Positions 5,863 to 8,316 of a stretch of 8,316 bases of DNA are shown in pieces; the stretch's first letter is position 1; each line of letters begins with the position of its first letter. Source of the stretch: an uncultured Prevotellaceae bacterium (GTDB lineage: Bacteria; Bacteroidota; Bacteroidia; Bacteroidales; Bacteroidaceae); assembly GCA_947176655.1 (NCBI GenBank), contig CAMWRK010000088.1, positions 1 through 8,316 on the forward strand, read 5' to 3'. A program made the position numbers and the translations under genes. The notes beneath the pieces were generated by a model that had not been told where the DNA came from, ran no database searches, and worked only from the letters and a program-made list of their open reading frames with translations.

Positions 5863-6158
5863 AATTAGTCGGTGAAGAATCCTTCGTCGGTACGCAAAAC
5901 ACGGAGGAACGACGCAATCTTTTTCCGTAACCGGATTTGTCGCGTAAGTTGTTAGTAACTCACTATATCACAATGCCTTGTTTCGCCATTCGTGCCAATT
6001 TCGTCACCGATATGGTGTGGTTACGAACAAGTAACGTAGCGATGTCTTGACTTGGCTTCGGCAAGGATTGTGGTGGCGTTGGAGATAATCGGCAGCTTAA
6101 ATGAAACCTCTGTAAATCAATTCTATTACTTCATTCTTCCGTATTCCACTTTTTTGTA
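5863..6158. other. Probable element end (attP arm region), without an intact gene
   Basis: About 300 bases upstream of the integrase with no complete gene. In CTnDOT-like elements the integrase is transcribed away from a nearby att end, so this is where arm-type integrase sites should lie. Visible items: the word AGTAAC at 5954-5959 and 6030-6035, again at 6158-6163; the inverted repeat GTTAC-N6-GTAAC at 6020-6035; TCCGTAACCGGA at 5924-5935; and a broken winged-helix-like reading frame (5963-6130, minus). I see no tRNA gene here, and no clear promoter for the integrase. Confidence 0.5.
5963..6130 (-). pseudogene. Possible winged-helix remnant, C-terminal fragment only
   Basis: A minus-strand frame open for 55 codons, from just after a TGA at 6131-6133 to a TAG at 5963-5965. 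No ATG exists in it except eight codons before the end. The last 30 residues read PSQDIATLLVRNH, TISVTKLARMAKQGIVI. This can be lined up without gaps on the DNA-recognition part of Crp/FNR- or MarR-type proteins (IAxLLxxxxxTxxxxLxRxxKQGxI). The first part is Pro/Ser-rich (SPTPPQSLPKPS). The similarity may be real, giving a truncated regulator gene at the element end, or chance in a noncoding stretch. It could also be translated from a non-ATG codon, which I consider less likely. Confidence 0.3.
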
Positions 6159-6168
6159 GTAACTTTGT
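6159..6168 (+). other. Candidate att core / element-chromosome junction
   Basis: GTAACTTTGT matches 9 of 10 positions of the GTAnnTTTGC target described for CTnDOT-type integration. It lies 321 bases upstream of the integrase start, at the change from gene-poor element-like DNA to the host-type nucleotidyltransferase gene. The second junction is outside the window, so the core repeat cannot be confirmed here. Confidence 0.35.
6160..6167 (+). promoter_or_regulatory. Bacteroidetes -7 box (TAACTTTG) of the nucleotidyltransferase gene
   Basis: An exact TAnnTTTG match, 48 bases before the ATG at 6216, leaving a leader of about 40 bases. No clear TTTG is present 19-21 bases upstream; a TTCTTCC stretch lies there instead. 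If the element joins the chromosome at this point, the -33 region is element DNA, which would explain a poor upstream box. Confidence 0.6.
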
Positions 6169-6215
6169 AGCGAAAGATACATATAAAGCAAACCATTTTA
6201 AATACAAATTGCACA

Positions 6216-7130
6216 ATGAAACCTACACTATTCCTTTTGGCCGCGGGCATGGGCAGCCGCTACGGCGGTCTGAAACAGTTGGACACACTCGGTCCGCAGG
6301 GGCAAAGCATCATGGACTACAGCATTTACGATGCCATCCAAGCCGGCTTCGGCAAAATCGTATGGGTCATACGACGCGATTTCGAGGAGCAGTTCCGCAC
6401 ACAGATTCTTGCCAAGTACGAAGGTCACATTCCATGTGAGCTCTGCTTCCAGTCGCTGGATGCGCTGCCCGAAGGATTCAGCGTTCCCGAAGGCCGCGAA
6501 AAGCCATGGGGCACAAACCACGCCGTAATGATGGGCAAGGACATCATACACGAACCCTTCGCCGTCCTCAACTGCGATGACTTCTACGACCGCGACGCCT
6601 TCCAGGTAATGGCCAAGTTCCTGACAGCACTGCCCGAAGGCAGCAAGGGCAAATACGCCATGGTAGGCTTCCGCGTGGACAACACCCTGTCGGACAGCGG
6701 TACCGTAAGCCGGGGCATCTGCCAGATGGATCCGGAGACACACATGCTGACCGATGTCGTGGAGCGCACCAAGATAGAGCGTCATAACGGTGTCGTCGAA
6801 TATCTGGACGAGGACGGCAACTGGAATGCAATACCAGACACCGCTCCCACCAGCATGAACTTCTGGGGCTTCACACCCGACTACTTCCAGTATAGCGAGG
6901 AGTTCTTCAAGGTGTTCCTCTCCGATCCCAAAAACCAGACCAACCTGAAGAGCGAGTTCTTCATTCCCCTGATGGTGGACACACTCATAAAGGAAGGCAA
7001 GGCCACATGCGAGGTCCTCGACACCACATCCAAGTGGTTCGGCGTAACATACCCCGAGGATCGTCCCGACACTGTCGCAAAACTGGCCGCCCTGCACGAA
7101 GCCGGCCAGTACCCAGACAAAATGTTCTGA
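6216..7130 (+). CDS. Sugar-phosphate nucleotidyltransferase-like protein
   Basis: A complete 304-residue cytoplasmic protein of the NTP_transferase superfamily. The nucleotide-binding signature LAAGMGSRYGGLKQ is at residues 8-21. The loop PWGTNHAVM (97-105) fits the base-binding GTxxA element. NCDDFY (119-124) supplies the metal-binding aspartate, D121 or D122. Later motifs are SMNFWGFTP (213-221) and KWFGVTYPEDRP (273-284). The fold transfers a nucleotide to a sugar phosphate, giving NDP-sugar and pyrophosphate; the actual sugar and NTP cannot be read from sequence. In Bacteroidales such genes are often found near sugar kinase-like phosphotransferase genes, none of which is in view, so its pathway here is open. 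It has its own promoter and a terminator 59 bases after the stop. Base composition and codons (GGC, GAC, TTC, CTG) match the DUF4421 gene, consistent with host chromosome. Confidence 0.9.
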   Translation: MKPTLFLLAAGMGSRYGGLKQLDTLGPQGQSIMDYSIYDAIQAGFGKIVWVIRRDFEEQFRTQILAKYEGHIPCELCFQSLDALPEGFSVPEGREKPWGTNHAVMMGKDIIHEPFAVLNCDDFYDRDAFQVMAKFLTALPEGSKGKYAMVGFRVDNTLSDSGTVSRGICQMDPETHMLTDVVERTKIERHNGVVEYLDEDGNWNAIPDTAPTSMNFWGFTPDYFQYSEEFFKVFLSDPKNQTNLKSEFFIPLMVDTLIKEGKATCEVLDTTSKWFGVTYPEDRPDTVAKLAALHEAGQYPDKMF

Positions 7131-7188
7131 TTCAGTTCCGTCACCCCGGCAACGGACTATGGCGACGGCAATCAATTATAAACAGAAC

Positions 7189-7226
7189 AACGGCGGTGTG
7201 TCAGAGTCCAATGGCACACCGCCGTT
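7189..7226 (+). terminator. Hairpin terminator after the nucleotidyltransferase gene
   Basis: AACGGCGGTGTG-N14-CACACCGCCGTT, a perfect 12-bp GC-rich stem, 59 bases after the stop at 7130. Only a short T run follows (TTTG), so it is less classical than the one at 4177, but the stem is strong and no other role is evident. Confidence 0.7.
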
Positions 7227-7256
7227 TGCTGCCCGAGACCTGACACTTTATCCCTG
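7225..7256 (+). promoter_or_regulatory. Possible promoter of the DUF4421 gene
   Basis: TTTG at 7225-7228, then 20 bases, then TATCCCTG at 7249-7256 (6 of 8 matches to TAnnTTTG). The spacing is right for a Bacteroidetes promoter; the -7 box is imperfect. It starts at the foot of the terminator stem and ends 35 bases before the ATG at 7292. Confidence 0.35.
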
Positions 7257-7291
7257 TCCGCAAAACAAAGTTGACACGCACATCCAACAAT

Positions 7292-8305
7292 ATGCTTCGC
7301 CACATCTGTCCGTTTCTCATTTTAATACTGCTCTGCGGTGTCACCTCCGATGCCACGGCACAGAAACATGGCGGCACACGGCTGTACTCTCTGATACGCT
7401 CGGCAGACAGCCTGCTTGCCCGCAGGTATTTCGGAGCCAACATTGACACACTCTATCTGTCACGCCCCACAACAAGGTGGACACTCAAAGGCCGTGTCAA
7501 CATCTCAGGATCCGCCATATATCTGGACGGCACAAGAAAAGGCACCACGTACAATGCCATCCTCTTCTCCGACTTCAAGACAACGCTGAACGCCTCAGTA
7601 AGCTATCTGGGACTGTCGGTAGGCATATCCATAAACCCTGCATCGTGGGCAGGAAAATACAAGGACTATGAGTTCAATCTCAATTCCTACAGCAACCGCT
7701 GGGGCGTGGATCTTGTCTACCACAACCAGCAAAGTGCCGGCGGATGGTTGCAATTCAACGGACAGGACAAAGTAGACATAGAAGAGGGTTCGCTTCTGAG
7801 CAAGACTGTGAACGTCAACGCCTACCTGGCCTTCAACTACAGGCGTTTCTCCTTTCCTGCCGCTTTCTCCCAGTCATACATACAGAAGCGCAGTGCCGGC
7901 TCCTGGCTGCTGGGACTATCACTTATGGGACAATGGCTGCAACCTGGCACCACCAACAACAGTACAATTCCCATGAGCGAACTCAAAAGCATAAACATCG
8001 CCATCGGTCCTGGCTACGGCTACAATCTGGTAATGCACCACAACTGGCTGCTGCACCTCTCTGCCATTCCCTCCATAGTGATATGGAGCAATACCAAAAC
8101 ATGGAACGGGCGTGAATGGCACAAGATTTCAAGCCACGTCCCCGATGTCATATTCACCGGTCGCGCCGCCATCGTACGCAACTTCCACCGCAATTTCATG
8201 GGACTTTCCCTCGTTGCCAACATCAGTTCTACCGGCGAATCCAGCCTCCTGCAGATATACACCACAAAATGGCGTGTTCGCGCCTTCTACGGCTGGCGTC
8301 TGTAA
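7292..8305 (+). CDS. DUF4421 family outer-membrane-type protein
   Basis: 337 residues from the ATG at 7292 (MLRHICPFLILILLCG). An in-frame TTG at 7271 would lengthen it by seven residues and spoil the signal peptide. Residues 1-24 are a signal peptide with a hydrophobic core (FLILILLCGV) and likely cleavage after DATAQ. The mature part contains many alternating polar/aromatic strands (WTLKGRVNISGSAIYL, ASVSYLGLSVGISIN, VNAYLAFNYRRFSFPAAFSQ, NIAIGPGYGYNLV, WRVRAFYGWRL) and ends in a hydrophobic strand, as outer-membrane beta-barrels do. I recognise it as DUF4421, a Bacteroidetes-only family with no known function. It probably sits in the outer membrane. Downstream context is cut off 11 bases after its stop. 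Confidence 0.85.
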   Translation: MLRHICPFLILILLCGVTSDATAQKHGGTRLYSLIRSADSLLARRYFGANIDTLYLSRPTTRWTLKGRVNISGSAIYLDGTRKGTTYNAILFSDFKTTLNASVSYLGLSVGISINPASWAGKYKDYEFNLNSYSNRWGVDLVYHNQQSAGGWLQFNGQDKVDIEEGSLLSKTVNVNAYLAFNYRRFSFPAAFSQSYIQKRSAGSWLLGLSLMGQWLQPGTTNNSTIPMSELKSINIAIGPGYGYNLVMHHNWLLHLSAIPSIVIWSNTKTWNGREWHKISSHVPDVIFTGRAAIVRNFHRNFMGLSLVANISSTGESSLLQIYTTKWRVRAFYGWRL

Positions 8306-8316
8306 GCCTCCTATCC

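Noticed and set aside
5971..6050. Small plus-strand frame starting MPCFAIRANFV
   Set aside because: Only 25 codons, no ribosome binding region or promoter, and antisense to the more protein-like minus-strand fragment.
5863..6215. tRNA gene as integration target
   Set aside because: I looked for a cloverleaf, a GTTC-type T-loop and a CCA end near the probable element end and saw none; the integrase class also does not use tRNA sites as a rule.
6228..7175. Minus-strand open frame of 315 codons opposite the nucleotidyltransferase
   Set aside because: A shadow of a well-supported gene with clear nucleotide-binding motifs on the plus strand; common in GC-rich codon stretches.

Overview
The window looks like the inner edge of an integrated conjugative or mobilizable element of the CTnDOT type in a Bacteroidales genome. 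The host is probably from the Bacteroides/Phocaeicola/Prevotella range; I cannot name the genus. Support comes from Bacteroidetes-type promoters (TAnnTTTG), A-rich ribosome binding regions, a Bacteroidetes-type tyrosine integrase, a DUF4099/DUF3945 protein that typically sits in such elements, and a DUF4421 secreted protein confined to this phylum.

Layout. Bases 1-2218 hold a leftward operon: two small excisionase-like helix-turn-helix (HTH) proteins, then a DUF4099/DUF3945 protein that runs off the left edge. Bases 2219-2419 are a divergent control region with two perfect hairpins and a promoter. Bases 2420-3049 hold a rightward pair of related small HTH proteins, so four HTH paralogues form two mirrored pairs. 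Bases 3107-4120 hold a strikingly AT-rich DUF2971 gene with its own promoter; it looks like imported cargo. A perfect 10-bp hairpin at 4177-4206 separates it from a convergent leftward operon of the integrase (4603-5838) and a small RhuM-like protein (4228-4590). Bases 5839-6158 are probably the element end, with short repeated words and a remnant of a winged-helix coding sequence.

From about 6160 rightward the DNA looks chromosomal: a sugar-nucleotidyltransferase-like gene (6216-7130) with promoter and terminator, then a DUF4421 outer-membrane-type protein (7292-8305). A CTnDOT-like target sequence (GTAACTTTGT, 6159-6168) overlaps the promoter of the nucleotidyltransferase gene and is my best guess for the junction.

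How it works together (inference): the integrase, perhaps helped by the small HTH proteins acting as excisionases or regulators, moves the element. The DUF3945 protein belongs to the element's DNA-processing backbone further left. The DUF2971 gene is a passenger of unknown function. I see no RNA gene, CRISPR array or insertion sequence. The most novel points are the mirrored HTH quartet, the isolated AT-rich DUF2971 cargo, three words shared between the regulator and integrase control regions, and the possible junction inside a host promoter.
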